Below are positions 35,073 to 46,246 of a stretch of DNA of 64,000 nt, piece by piece (positions within the stretch are counted from its first letter, which is position 1; every line of letters begins with the position of its first letter). The stretch covers positions 1,054,001-1,118,000 of the forward strand of contig CP137870.1 of assembly GCA_034406715.1 (NCBI GenBank), in the 5' to 3' direction. The position numbers and the translations under genes are program-made. Source of the DNA: Rhodotorula mucilaginosa. Its lineage: Eukaryota > Basidiomycota > Microbotryomycetes > Sporidiobolales > Sporidiobolaceae. The notes beneath the pieces are model-generated. The model was not told where the DNA came from. It was given only the letters and a program-made list of their open reading frames with translations, and did not search any database.

Positions 35073-35561
35073 CTACAATCGGACCGCGCCACGCTGATAC
35101 CGCCGGTTGACGCCGACCTGTTGAGAGAGGAAGCGGTCAGCAGTCCACGCTGGTCGGCGCCCCTGCCTCGGAGAAAGCCGAGACTTACTTGACATGCGCA
35201 AAAGACGACAAAGGCGAGGTAGACGAGCGAGCTGTGCGTGGTTTGTCTTGACGCTGGTCAATATCGCTGGGATGCCGCGGCGGAGGCGGCCTGGCGAAGA
35301 GGAGCAGGACTACTGTACGCACGCGAACCAGCAGTTGACTGCGACTGCGTGCCCGTCATGCGGAGAGTCTGTCGATCCCATCAGCACTTCGACCTGTCGT
35401 CGGCGTGTGGTCAGTTCCGCCAAACGGAGAGGCGAAAGAGAGAGAGGAGACCGTACATTGGCATTGAAAGCGAGGCCGAGTGCGCCGAGGATGATGAAGC
35501 CGAATACGCTGAGGACAGTGCAGCAGGTAGCGAGGCTCGAACTGACGACCGGTCGCGACAT
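35073..35561 (-). CDS. V-type ATPase V0 subunit f (RNaseK/Ypr170w-b type), 87 residues
   Basis: Tiny two-pass membrane subunit of the vacuolar proton pump membrane sector, the fungal counterpart of the RNASEK-type subunit. Four exons (35561-35457, 35393-35323, 35231-35189, 35117-35073) join in frame to give about 87 residues. The N terminus RPVVSSSLATCCTVLSVFG is very close to what I recall of yeast Ypr170w-b (RPVVSTGKAWCCTVLSAFG), and the middle GSTDSPHDGHAVA matches its GSINDPEDGPAVA. A second hydrophobic segment (SLVYLAFVVFCACQV) and a short basic tail follow. Because it is split into pieces of 43-105 bases it is easily missed by automatic annotation. Confidence 0.88.
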
Positions 35562-35784
35562 GATTTCGGTCGGACTGGACTGATGACGGAGGCGGGGGGA
35601 CGGGGGGTGTGTGCGCAGAGCTAGGGTCTCTTCCGGCTCGCGCGTCTTGTCCGCAGGGCGACGAACAATGTATAGTCGCTGGTACTAGACTCCTCCTGTG
35701 TGTCCGTAGAGGTGGGGAGAGGTCGGAGTTGTGCAGCCTTCTCTCGTCCGGGACAGGTTGACCTCGTTCCACATCTCTGCAAAC

Positions 35785-36381
35785 ATGCTCAGACTACCGA
35801 GGACAGTCAGGCCATGGCAGATCATCGCACGCAGGCCCTACTCGGCTACCGTGCGCCCTCCCGCGAGTCGCACCTCGACTGCTCCTCCTCCTCCGGTCGC
35901 CGTCGACAACGACTGCATCCCGCTCTCGGCGACCTACTTCATAGCAGACTATCTCCCCTCAAAGCAGCCATCCCTCTCGCGCGAGACGATCCTCAAACTC
36001 CACCGCCTCGCAGCGTTAGAACCCCCGAAAACCGAACAAGACTGGCACCAACTGCAAGACCTCGACGAGCTCGTTGCGATCGTTCAAGCCGTCCGGGACG
36101 TCGATACGAGTATCCTCGGCCTCGAAGAGGGCGCCATGGTCGATGCCCGCGTCCGAGCCGAGCCCGAACCGATCGACTGGTCCCCTTCCTCTGCTTCTTC
36201 GACCGCCACCGCTACACCGGCAATCGGCGGACAAGAGCTGCTCAAACTCGCGCAGAGGACAGAGGGGGCCTACTACGTCGCTCCGATGCCGGAGAATGTC
36301 CGAACGAGGAAAAGGAGCAGCACCGGCGCGGCGGCGACGGCGGACGCGGACAGGGACGCAATCTCGCCCGACGAGCTCTAG
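35785..36381 (+). CDS. Mitochondrial glutamyl-tRNA(Gln) amidotransferase subunit C-like protein
   Basis: One uninterrupted frame of about 198 residues. The start at 35785 gives a basic presequence (MLRLPRTVRPWQIIARRPYS). The middle, with SRETILKLHRLAALEPPKTE followed by LDELVAIVQAVRDVD, matches the GatC fold pattern (helix with L..LA.L then a second helix before the wrap-around arm). GatC tethers the amidase and kinase-like subunits that convert Glu-tRNA(Gln) to Gln-tRNA(Gln). The C-terminal half is longer and less conserved. An in-frame Met at 35731 is possible, but 35785 starts the presequence cleanly. The stop is followed within about 10 bases by a GTGAGT donor, so an intron in the 3' untranslated region is likely. 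Confidence 0.75.
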   Translation: MLRLPRTVRPWQIIARRPYSATVRPPASRTSTAPPPPVAVDNDCIPLSATYFIADYLPSKQPSLSRETILKLHRLAALEPPKTEQDWHQLQDLDELVAIVQAVRDVDTSILGLEEGAMVDARVRAEPEPIDWSPSSASSTATATPAIGGQELLKLAQRTEGAYYVAPMPENVRTRKRSSTGAAATADADRDAISPDEL

Positions 36382-37027
36382 CCTACCAGGTGAGTAGGCA
36401 CCAGCTCCGCTCTCATGAACAGGGGCGGAGTAAACTCACGGTCAACCTCACACAGAAATGTGTAGGGGTCCGAGAGCGCTGCTGAGAGATCGCTCCTTCG
36501 TAACGACTCGCCCCGGCCGTCCGCCCATCGACGATGAGTCGAGTCCTTGCGTCGCCAGCCGCGGGTGTGCGACGCATCAAGACCTCACGGACGCATCCGT
36601 GCCCATTCCTATGGCCCGAACCGACTCCAGATACGAGCAGGGAGCGGATCAGGGCCGCACAGAAATTGGCGCAACTCGGCACTATGTTTTCGATCCGGCG
36701 TTCCCGCCCCTGCGCGCCGGCGTTGCGAGTAGCGAACCGCATTTTTAGGCATTTCTCCTTCTGTCCCCACTCTATGCGAGAGCCTTTTCTTCGAGTTTTG
36801 CTGTCCCTTCCGCGTGTCGGCGCCGCAACCTCTTTAACATACATTCAGCCGTCTCTCTCGCTAGCGCACTCGATACCCCTGCTAGAGACTGTGTGACGCA
36901 GTCGATTGATTTGGCGCCCGTTTTCGCCCCAAGTCCCGCTACACGGCTTGTTCTCGCCCTTGTTGTCTGTCGCCCTCATCAGCAGCCGTGCCCTAGGTCG
37001 AGGTACTCGAGGACGGCGCACGCGTCT
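36382..37027. other. Intergenic region upstream of the kinesin gene
   Basis: Contains one open frame of about 120 codons at 36534-36896 (+) with a basic N terminus, overlapped by a frame on the other strand. Neither resembles a known protein. I treat the interval as 3' untranslated and promoter DNA. Confidence 0.45.
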
Positions 37028-40000
37028 ATGGCGTTCGCAAGATCTTCGACCCCGTCCACTACCTCGCCGCGCAAGCAACAACGCCTGCCGCTCGCGTCGT
37101 CGCGACCGAGTTCGCCGACGAAACCATCGTCTTCACTCAACAACGCGACGAATCGCCCTTCCTCTCGCGCCAGTACGACCGGAGGAGCTACTACCCTTCG
37201 TCCGAGTGGAGCTAGTTCTCTGTCCTTGAGGAGCAATGGTAGCTCCGCATCGGGTTTGCCGACGAGGAGTGGTGGTGGTGGTGGTGGCCGCCAAATTGCG
37301 ACCCGATCGAGCGTCGCCTCGAGCCTGAACGCGTCCGTGTCGTATCAGGACTCGTTGGCTGGACTCTCAACAGCTTCCACGACGACGACGACGACAAGCG
37401 TCAGGAGGGAATCAGACATCCCCCGTCGGAAAGCAGGGTTCGGACCGCCGCCGTCGACTCCATCGCGAACTCTTACGCTGGCGGCTGCAAAATCGATCTT
37501 GCACGAAGAGGAGGACGACGAGGGGCGGGGACATGTCTCGGCGGCGACGTTTACGCCCCTCAGGAGTAAAGTCAAGGGTACGGAGGATGAGCGGAGTGGA
37601 GGAGAGGTGACTGAAACGGAGGAAGAGGACCGCGACGGCAAGCAGGAGAACGTCGTCGTCTGTCTCCGGTGCGTTGCGCTGGAGTCTCTCTTGTCTTTGT
37701 TCGCCTGATGATCTGTCATCTCTGAGCTTGTGAAGACTGATTACAGCCACTTCGGTTACGTGCAGCGTCCGGCCTCCGAAATCGACCTCTCCGACTTTTC
37801 CCGCCGCGCCGATCTACACCTATTCCCCCTCGGACGCGACTCTCTCGCTCACGTCTGCTCATCCGACTTTGCTGAAACGCTTCGGCTCGACGTCGAATGT
37901 GCCGAAAGCGCTCTCGGACGAATACGATTTCCGGTTCGATCTGTTGCACGTGCATCCGCAGCCGACGGAACATCTCTATGATCGCAAGATCAAACCGGTG
38001 GTCAAGGCCGCGCTCGGCGGTTTTAACGGGACTGTGTTTGCGTGAGTTGCTTCGTCGACTGAACAACAGATCTTGTGTGTTCTTGGTGACGAAGAGGTGC
38101 TTTTCTGACGAACTCGGTTGCGACGTCTGTAGCTACGGCCAGACTGCGTCAGGGAAGACGCACACCATGCTCGGCTCGCCGTCCGAACCTGGTATCATCC
38201 CCCTCGCCGTCGACGAACTCTTCTCGCACATCCACCACCAGCAATCCCGCCGTTCCTACTCGCTCCGAGTCTCGTTCCTCGAAATCTACAACGAACAACT
38301 GCGCGACCTCCTCGCGCCGCCGCCTTCGACTTTTACCCTGCAGCCCGCAAAGGGGCCCGAGATCGTCGAGAATGGAGTGGTCAAGAATTTGGAGGAAAGG
38401 GCGGTCAGTTTGCCGGAGGAGGTGCTCGAGGTGCTGAAAGAGGGAGAGACGAGGAGGAGGGTCGGCGCGACCGATTGGAACGAGCGCAGTTCGAGGAGTC
38501 ACTGCGTCTTTATTGTGGTGCGTGACCGATCATCTGGGCTTTTCAGCGCCCGCGCCCAAGGAGCCATCCATTGCTGTGGAGGCTGATAAGCGAAGCTTGT
38601 TCATGCACAGACGATCGAAAGTATGAGCAAAGCGGACGGTTCGGCGCGGACTTCCAAACTTGTGCGTTGACAGATAATATCTCGGCTCATTATAGCCGTG
38701 CCCAACTGACATGGCTCCACTTTCGCACAGAACTTGATCGACTTGGCTGGTTCCGAGTCGGCGACGGGACAGGAAGAACGACGAAAGGAGGGCGCCTTTA
38801 TCAACAAGAGGTGAACTCGAGGACCGCACCGTGTCTCCTTCGACCACTACACCCAGACTGACCTCTCCCCGCTCTCCACAGTCTTCTAACCCTCGGAACC
38901 GTCATCGGCAAGCTGACCGACCCGTCGACGTCCGCCGCCCACATCCCTTACCGCGACTCGAAGCTCACTCGCCTGCTCCAACCCGCCCTGTCCGGCAATT
39001 CGCGCGTCGCCGTCATTTGTACCGTATCGCCGGATCCGGAACAGGCGGTCGAGACGCTCAGTACGCTCAAATTTGCGAAGAGGGCAAAGATGGTGGTCAC
39101 CAAGGCAGAGCGAGGAGTGGTGAGCCCGCCTCTCCGTTGCGCTCACATCGCGAACCCTCTCCAGGCTGATTTTGATCTTCCCCCGCGCATCAACAGCTGG
39201 TCACCGACGCGGTGATGCTCAAACGCTATGCGGCGCAGATCGCCACTCTCCAAACGCAGATCAGCTCGCTCGAATCGAACGCCCTCGCGTCCGAACGCGA
39301 CGAGGCTTTCGCCCGGTTGACCGAAGCCGAACGACTGGGTCGCGAGCGACAGGACGCTCTCGAGGAGAAGGAACGCGAACTCGAACGCCTCCGCGAATTG
39401 CTGAACGAGACGCGACGGTTCGTCCTCACCGGACCCGAACTGGAGCGGAGCGCGCGCCGCGTCAGCGGTAACCTCTTGTCGACGCACGAGGAGCTCGACG
39501 TCGTTCTCAGTCCGAGTCGCTCGCGGAGCCTGCGCGGTACCGGGTGGACTGTCGACAAGCGAGATGGCTCGGTCAACGAGATGGGAGCTTTGGGACTCGG
39601 GACGCCCAAATCGATGAGTCGGATTCGGCTCGATCGAGCGCGAGTCAGCGCGGGCGCACGACTCGCCGAAGAGGATGAAGCGCGTGAGAAGGTGAGCCAT
39701 CGTTTAAACTCGATCACTCCGAGGGACTGATTCGTAGAGACTAACGGTGTCGCGGACGCAGGAGGCGGCTCTGACGCGACAGCTGGACGACGCTCGGAGT
39801 CAACTCGCCAAGCTCGCTTCAGCGTCCGAGGAAGCCGAGACTCTTCGACAACGTCTTCAGGAGCTCGAGGCGGCTTCGGCGACTGCCAGCGGTATCCAGG
39901 CCGAGTCCAGCGAGGAGCAACGACTACGAATCGTCTCGCTTCAGGAGAGTGTCGCTCGACTTGAGAAAGAGCTCGCACAGACCACCGCCGAGCATGATCG

Positions 40001-41519
40001 GCTACGCGTCGCACTGGAGGAGCTCCGCGACCAGTCGCGCAGGGCGGCGGAAGACAAGGAGCGCGAATTGGCGCACCTCCAGGAACAGCTCGATCAGTCG
40101 CGGCGCGATGCGGTTGGAGCCCAGGGTGACGCTGATGCTGCTCTACAAGAAGCGCGCGAGACGTTGCGCGACCGTGACGCCGAGGTTGCCAAGCTCGAAG
40201 TCGCCACTCGGTCGCTCGAGCAGCGTCTCGCGACCAAAGAGAGCGAGGCGAAGAAGCTCGCCGAGACGCAAGCCGCGACGATCGCTTCTCTTCAACGACA
40301 AGCCGAGAGTGTCAAGGCAGAACTCTCGACCGTCATCGCAGCACGAGAGGCTGCTCTCGCCGATGCGATAGAGCAGGGCAACGGTGCTCGCCTCGAGCGT
40401 GATGTCGCCCTGAAGTCAGTCGAGGAGGCGGAACGCCGCGTCAAAGACGTCGAGGAGCTGCTCGCGCTTCAGCAGCAACAACACGAGGCGACCGAGCAGC
40501 AGACCTTGCGCGAAAAGGATGCTGCGCTCGCGGCGATGCAGGCTGAGCTGGACCACGCCCGCGCCGATGCAAAGGCCAAAGTGGACAAAGCAGAGCAGCT
40601 CCAGCGCGCCGTCGATCAGTTCGAACGTCTCGAAGCGCAACGGCAAAAGTACGAACGGAACCAGCGCGCTGGGACCGACTTGCTCAAGTCTCGCCTCGCG
40701 GACCTCCAGGCTCGCACGTCTCACGCCTCCCTGCCGCTCGCTCGGTCCGACTCGGTGACGTCTTCCTCTTCGGCTCTCTCTGTGTCGACTGCCGCCACCT
40801 CATCGGGCGAACAGCATGTCGAGCTGCAGATCAGGAATGCCGAGCTGTCTTCGCGCGTTCTCGAGCTCGAAAAGCAGGTCGAGCTTGCCGACTCGCGCAT
40901 GTCGCGCACCGAGGCGGAGCACTCCAGTGCGGTAGACCTCCAGCGCCGGCAGCTTGAAGACGCGGAAGCGCGTGCAGAAGACTGGCGGCAGGTGAGTCGG
41001 GATTTGAGGCTGTGGTGGTGGCAACCCCTTTCTGACTCGTCCTTGCGCACTTTCTAGAAATACCTCGCGGTCCAGCGTTTGCTGGAACAACTCATGGCAT
41101 CGCAGCAGGATGCCGAGAACGAGAACAAGCGCCCCTCTGCCGCCAACGCGGCGGCGGCGGGTGACACCGCATCTCCTCGCACGTCCATCGCTACTCGGCG
41201 TGCACCCCTCCTCGCGTCGCAGCAATCTCCATCTCGACCCTCGATAGCCTCCTCCTCACCGTCTTACACCGGCTCTAGCTCGGCCGGCGGCAGCGGCGTC
41301 GCCGCGAGCTGGATCGAAAAGAACCGCCCGCCGCCGTTGCCGTACTCGCCTCACCAGCGCGACCGCGAGCGGAAAGCGCGCCGCGAGACGATCGCGCGCG
41401 ACCTCGCCAAGTTGAAAGAGACCAAAGTCGTCGGCGAGAAGCGAGAAGGATGGGACAGTCCGCTCGCGAGCCCCGTCAAGAGTGAATCTGGCGGTGGCAC
41501 GACTTCTCGCTCCCGCTGA
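37028..41519 (+). CDS. Kinesin-7 type motor protein (CENP-E/Kip2/Tea2 group)
   Basis: Microtubule motor. Nine exons (37028-37668, 37766-38041, 38133-38517, 38611-38661, 38731-38810, 38882-39119, 39197-39691, 39762-40991, 41058-41519) give about 1285 residues. A Ser/Thr-rich N-terminal extension of about 210 residues precedes the motor. Motor motifs: VCLRVRP, FNGTVFAYGQTASGKTHTM (P-loop), NERSSRSH (switch I), LIDLAGSE (switch II) and IPYRDSKLTRLLQPALSGN. After the neck comes a long coiled coil (about 39200-40990) rich in Glu, Gln, Arg and Leu heptads, and a basic Ser-rich tail. An N-terminal extension plus central motor is typical of fungal Kip2/Tea2, which carry plus-end factors. The exact start is uncertain because the frame is open upstream to 36893. 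Confidence 0.92.
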
Positions 41520-41769
41520 GGTGCCAACCGTGCGCCCATACGACTCAATCAATCTCCTCTTTTGTCCAACTACAGTTTGACAGTTCATAGTCGTTCCTTT
41601 CGTTCTGGTTTGTCCAGCAGTTACACCTTGTTCTTTGTAGAAATTCACGCAGGAATCGTTCTCTATCATCAGATCGTTGCCCCCCCCGCCTCTGGCTCGC
41701 GCTTTCGAAGAAGTCTCGTGAGACGACAGTGATATTACAACAATGAGACAAGGCACTCGCGCGGCGGGG

Positions 41770-43007
41770 CTACTCTCCCTCCCACCAATCGAGGACGCCC
41801 ATGCCGTCTTCTGCCATGGAGCACTGCAGGCCGGGAGAAAAAGGATGGGTCAACGAGCGAAGGAGGGGCCAAGCGAGTAGAGACGACTCACGATGAGCGA
41901 ATACGGCGGCTTGCCGTTCGTCCTCGCCTCGACCACCGGCGCCTGTTGCTCGCCCTGCGCGCCGGGCGCACTCGCCGCCGCGGGCGCCTTGGCTTTCCCA
42001 CTCGTCGGACTCGTGTCGTCCCAGTGCTCCTCCTCGACTCGTATCCGGACCCAGTCTTTCCTCCCGATGTAGAGCTTGGCGTCTTCGGGTTGGGCGAGCA
42101 ACTCTTTCACGGTCGGGCGGGGGTCGTCGGGGGATTCGGCGGGGAACCAGAAGTAGGAGCGCCGGTCGTGGTCGCTGTGCGAATGGAAATAGGGTGTAAG
42201 CATCCTGGTCTCTGTGTACGATCCTTGGAGATGCACGAGTCAAAGGAACGTTCGCTGCCGACGCACAAGGTGGAGTAGTCTGGCAGCAAGGTCGGAGGGA
42301 CGAGTATGTCGTCGAAGAATCCGACCGAAACTGGACGAGCGGGGCAATGTCAGTTTGCGAATTGTGGTTGAATCGATGGGTCTCGTCTTGGTAGAGCATA
42401 GACTCACTGACGATCCCTTCGGGGCTTTGCGACTTGACCTTGCCGACGAGGGCTTCGCCGATGTACGGGCGGAAGACGATTAACCGGAACTCGGCTGGCG
42501 TCGCAGTGTCGGTCAGTAATTTGTGCAATGGAAAGTTCCCTCCAGAAGGATGACCGGTGACCCACTCTTGTAGTAGAGGCAGCCGTCGCCGTACAGGACT
42601 GCGCCTTCGGTAGCAGAAATGATATCGAGCAGGGAGATGCAGAGACCGACGTTCGGAATGACCTGTCGCCGATAGGGTGATTAGGCATTGATGTCCGCTC
42701 GCTTGGGTGAAACATCTACCTCCTAGACGTCGGCAGTGTGTGCTGCTGTGCGACAGAGGGAGTGCGCCAGAGAGAACGAGACGGACAGCTCACCTTGTTG
42801 GCATACCTCCGGTGGATCTCTTCCCTGATTGCGTCGACGGGGTCCTTGTGAAAGTCGCGTGCCTCGACGCGGATCGTATCCTGTTCGGGGCGAGTGCAGA
42901 CACGGCGGGTCGAGATGAACAGAGAGAAGAGTGAGCGAACCAGCGGGTCGGGGGAGGCGAGGTCAAGGTTGGCAGCAGCTCACCTTTTGGATGCAGAACG
43001 TAAACAT
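41770..43007 (-). CDS. RPC25: RNA polymerase III subunit RPC8/Rpc25 (Rpb7-like)
   Basis: Stalk subunit of RNA polymerase III that helps initiation on tRNA and 5S genes. Several short exons, beginning with the eight-codon exon MFTFCIQK at 43007. The assembled protein carries DTIRVEARDF, RYANKVIPNVGLCI, YGDGCLYYKAEFRLIVFRP, GEALVGKV, a GFFDDILVP segment, YFWFPAES and the C-terminal DGMGVLDWWEGE, all of which match the Rpc25 pattern, including the diagnostic NVGLCI and GMG..WWE motifs. A low-complexity Ala/Pro insertion lies before the last exon. The start codon is about 190 bases from that of the divergent Nop6-like gene; both serve ribosome and tRNA production, so a shared promoter would make sense. 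Confidence 0.93.
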
Positions 43008-43198
43008 CCTCCCTCGCCCCCTACCAGCTCAGCCGGCCTGGTCTGCCTTGCGTAGAGAGAGAGAGTCGATGAGACCTGTTTGACGCGGAAGCAAAAAGTT
43101 GCACCGCCTCCTTTGCTCGTTCAGCGCGAATCAGCTTGGAGCGCTTGACGAACACAGCGCTGTGCGAACCCCTTGAACGCTTGCACTCATAGGCCGCC

Positions 43199-44433
43199 AT
43201 GCCCGAGCAAGCCGACAGGAAACTCACAAAGAAGGAGAAGAAGGCCCTCGCATTCCGCGCCAGCAAGGGCAAAGGAAAGGCTGCCTCCGCAAAGGACGCC
43301 GCTCCGTCGTTCGAGGACGAAGTCGCGGCTATCGACCGAATCGGAGACGACAACGGCGATGACGACGACGTTCAGGATCAGGCTGGAGCAGCAAAGGGCA
43401 AGGCGAACAAGAAACGCAAGCGAGACGACGACACCTCAGCCGCCGCCGCAGAGTCGGAGGCAGCAGCAACCGAGGGAGCAGGAGCGCAAGGCGACGAGGA
43501 ACAGCCGCAGAAAAAGAAGAAGCGGCAGCGAGGCAAGACGCAGGCGCAGCGGGATCGAGAGGCCAGGCTGGCGGCGCAGGGGGTGGCAGGATCGCAGAAC
43601 GAAGACGGCCACCGCAAGCTGCTCTTTGTCGGTAAGCAGGGGTCCATTCCGTCCGAGCTATTTACAGAGGACGCAGTCTGATCCGGGACATGGTGCTTCC
43701 GCAGGCAACTTGCCGTTCAAGGTGACAGTCGACGAGATCAAGAAGCACTTCGAGTCGTGCGGTAAGTTCGCAGACACCTGTCCCGTTCGGATCGAGTCTT
43801 TCTGTTCTGAACTGATCCAATCCGCGAGCACATGCAGGAGAAGTGCCGACTGTCCGCCTCCTCACTCCGAAAGCTACCTCGGGCGACAAACCTCCCGCGT
43901 CCAAAGGCTGTGCCTTCATCGAATTCACCACCACGAGCGCTCTCCAAACCGCCCTCCGATTGCACCAGTCGTCCCTCGCCGGTCGCAAGATCAACGTCGA
44001 ACTGACGGCCGGAGGCGGCGGCAATTCCGAAGCCCGGCGAGCCAAGATCGAGGCGCAGCGGAAGAAACTCAATGACGAGCGCGAAAAGGCGGCCAAGAAC
44101 AAGCGGGTCAAGGAGGGCGAGAGCGAGAATGGGGACAAGACGGGCAGGTGGAAACTCGCGGCGGAGAAGGCGGCAGTGGCGGGAGGAGAGGGTGGCGATG
44201 GAGCGGCAGCAGCAGCACCGGAAGGCGAAGGCGAACCGCCTCGGAAGAAGAAGAATGTACGCGACCGCCGACTCAAGAACGGTGTCGTCGTCTCGGCTGC
44301 CACCGCTGCTGCGACTGGAGCGGGCAACGCGGCGGAGAAGAAGCGCCTCGAGGCCAAGGCGGCAAAGGCTTCGTCCGGCGCGAACGCGATCAAGCTCGCG
44401 AGCGGGTGGGGCAACAAGGCTACGGCAGCGTAG
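43199..44433 (+). CDS. Nop6-like nucleolar RRM protein
   Basis: RNA-binding protein probably acting in small-subunit rRNA processing, as Nop6 does in yeast. Three exons (43199-43631, 43705-43761, 43838-44433) give about 361 residues. A Lys/Ala/Asp-rich N-terminal region with KKRKR-type nuclear signals leads to one RRM: RNP2 is KLLFVGNLPF (spliced across the first intron) and RNP1 is KGCAFIEFT. The C-terminal half is basic and Ala rich, ending LASGWGNKATAA. Start chosen at MPEQADRKLTKKEKKA, the first Met in frame. The alternative is another nucleolar RRM protein with the same layout. Confidence 0.85.
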
Positions 44434-44580
44434 GGGCCTTTTTTCCTCCTTGCTAAGCAGTTACCACCTTTTTCTTTCACTCGCGCGTAGCTCTCCGTGA
44501 AGAAGGACCGCGAACCGTTAGGCATGGATGGAACGACCCGTTCCTCGTTTCGAGTTTTTCTGGCCGAGGGCGCGGGCTCC

Positions 44581-45761
44581 TCAACACCACTTGCTCCACC
44601 CTCCGTCCACTTTGAGCGTTGTCCCGCTGACGTACGAGCTCGCGTCGCTCGCGAGGTACAAGACCGCGTTTGCCACCTCGTGCGGCTTGCCCGCCCGCTT
44701 GATGTTGCCCTTGGTGAGGTGACCCTCTGCCGAGAAACCTTCGAGCATCGGAGTTTCGATCGCTGTGTGCGTACGTAAAACGGGTTGGGCTTTTTGGTCA
44801 GTCAAAGGTGTCGATGTGCTGGGATTCTTCTCCAGCGCAATTAGGGCAGCGAGAATGGCGACGCACGACCTGGGCAGACGCAATTGATCCGGATCCCCTT
44901 CGGACCGACTTCGGCCGCCACGGAGGACATCAACCCTCGTAATGCGAATTTGGATGCAGAGTATGCTGCCGATCCAGGATAGCCTGGCGCATTGCGAGAG
45001 TCAGAGCGAGCGTTTTCTTTTTCTGGGACCGGAAACTGCTTGCTCACCGTCCAGTCCGAGTTGCGAGCACATCAAGACGACGGCACAGCCTTGACCTTGT
45101 GAAGGAGAAGCGAGCATGCCCTTGAGACTCTGCTGCATACCGAGGAAGACTAGTTTCGGTCCCGGTGGCAAGAAAAACGGGGTCAGAATTCCGCCGTTGT
45201 TCGCGAGGACGAGTAAGCCGAGATTTTGGGGACGCACCTCCTCGCAAATTGACACCCATCGTCTTGTCCCAATCCGACACTTTCAAGTCGACCAGATCCG
45301 CCGAGGGCAGCGAGATTCCCGCGCACTGTACGCTGACATCGACCCGACCCCATTTCCCCACCGTCTCCTTGACATAGCCCTCCGCGGTGCCTTCCACGCT
45401 GACATCTCCAGCGTAGGTGTGCAGGCGTGATTCGATGTCTGCTCTGCCGCCACCGAGGGATGCCGCAGCTTGGGAGAGCGAATCGGCCGAGAGGTCGACG
45501 AGGGTTACGCCGGCTGCTCCTGCTTCGAGAAAGGCCTGCGAGCAGTCGCGTGTTCGGTAGGAGGTTCTGCTTGAATGGGCAATCTGCGTGGTGCTTACCT
45601 TGACAGCCGCAAACCCGATTCCGCTCGCTGCGCCCTGTCGCAACGCGGTGTCCGACGGTCAGTCGTGTGGGGGTGAGCGTCACCGCGAGATGCAGGGCGA
45701 TAGGAACACGCACAGTGACAATGACGACCTTGTCTGTGAAAGAGTGAACGTTCTGCGCCAT
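44581..45761 (-). CDS. Short-chain dehydrogenase/reductase
   Basis: NAD(P)-dependent oxidoreductase of the classical SDR family. Five or six exons give about 270 residues. The cofactor motif is assembled across an intron as [27 protein letters not shown] at the end of beta 2 carries an Asp, favouring NAD over NADP. CAGIS stands in place of the usual NNAG. The catalytic Tyr and Lys are in [13 protein letters not shown], and the C terminus [20 protein letters not shown] with [12 protein letters not shown] is typical. There is no targeting signal. The substrate cannot be predicted; such enzymes act on sugars, steroids, quinones or ketones. Confidence 0.9.
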
Positions 45762-46246
45762 CTGGTGCAAGTCCGAAGCGGGAGCTTGAAAAGCAGGAAA
45801 AAGATGTGTCGCGTGGACGCGATCGAAGAGAACCAGCTGCGGCGGAGAAATCAAGCTAATTGTCCACACTTTACACGCGGTATAGCGAGATGCATGTGCT
45901 GCTAAGATGAACAGGGAAAGCTACAGAGCAAAGTTAGACTAGGTCCGGCGGAAACGGATGTACAAAACGGTATCACGATGAGAGCGAATTATCAGCAACA
46001 AGGGTCAAGAAAACCGTCCGCAGACGCCACATCCACAAATTATCGTACAACCGAAGATCAAGGGGATCACAAGAAAAGCTCGGACATGCTGCTCGAGGAG
46101 GAGGAGAGCGAAGCGAAGCGCGACGAGGCAGGGTAACGACTGGTCGATTTGATGGCGGCGGTGGCGGCGGGCGCAAAGCGGAGATGAGACGCGAGCCACG
46201 ATCCGGGCACGAGCGCATGCACGAGCGAGCTGTAGAGAATTGACAG
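45762..46246. other. Spacer between the dehydrogenase and the disordered membrane protein gene
   Basis: Both neighbours are on the minus strand; this holds the 3' end of one and the promoter of the other. Slightly AT-richer than the flanks. No gene seen. Confidence 0.5.

Noticed and set aside
36534-36896. 120-codon frame with a basic N terminus upstream of the kinesin gene
   Set aside because: No similarity, an overlapping frame on the other strand, and no splice or promoter evidence; kept only as a note in the spacer entry.
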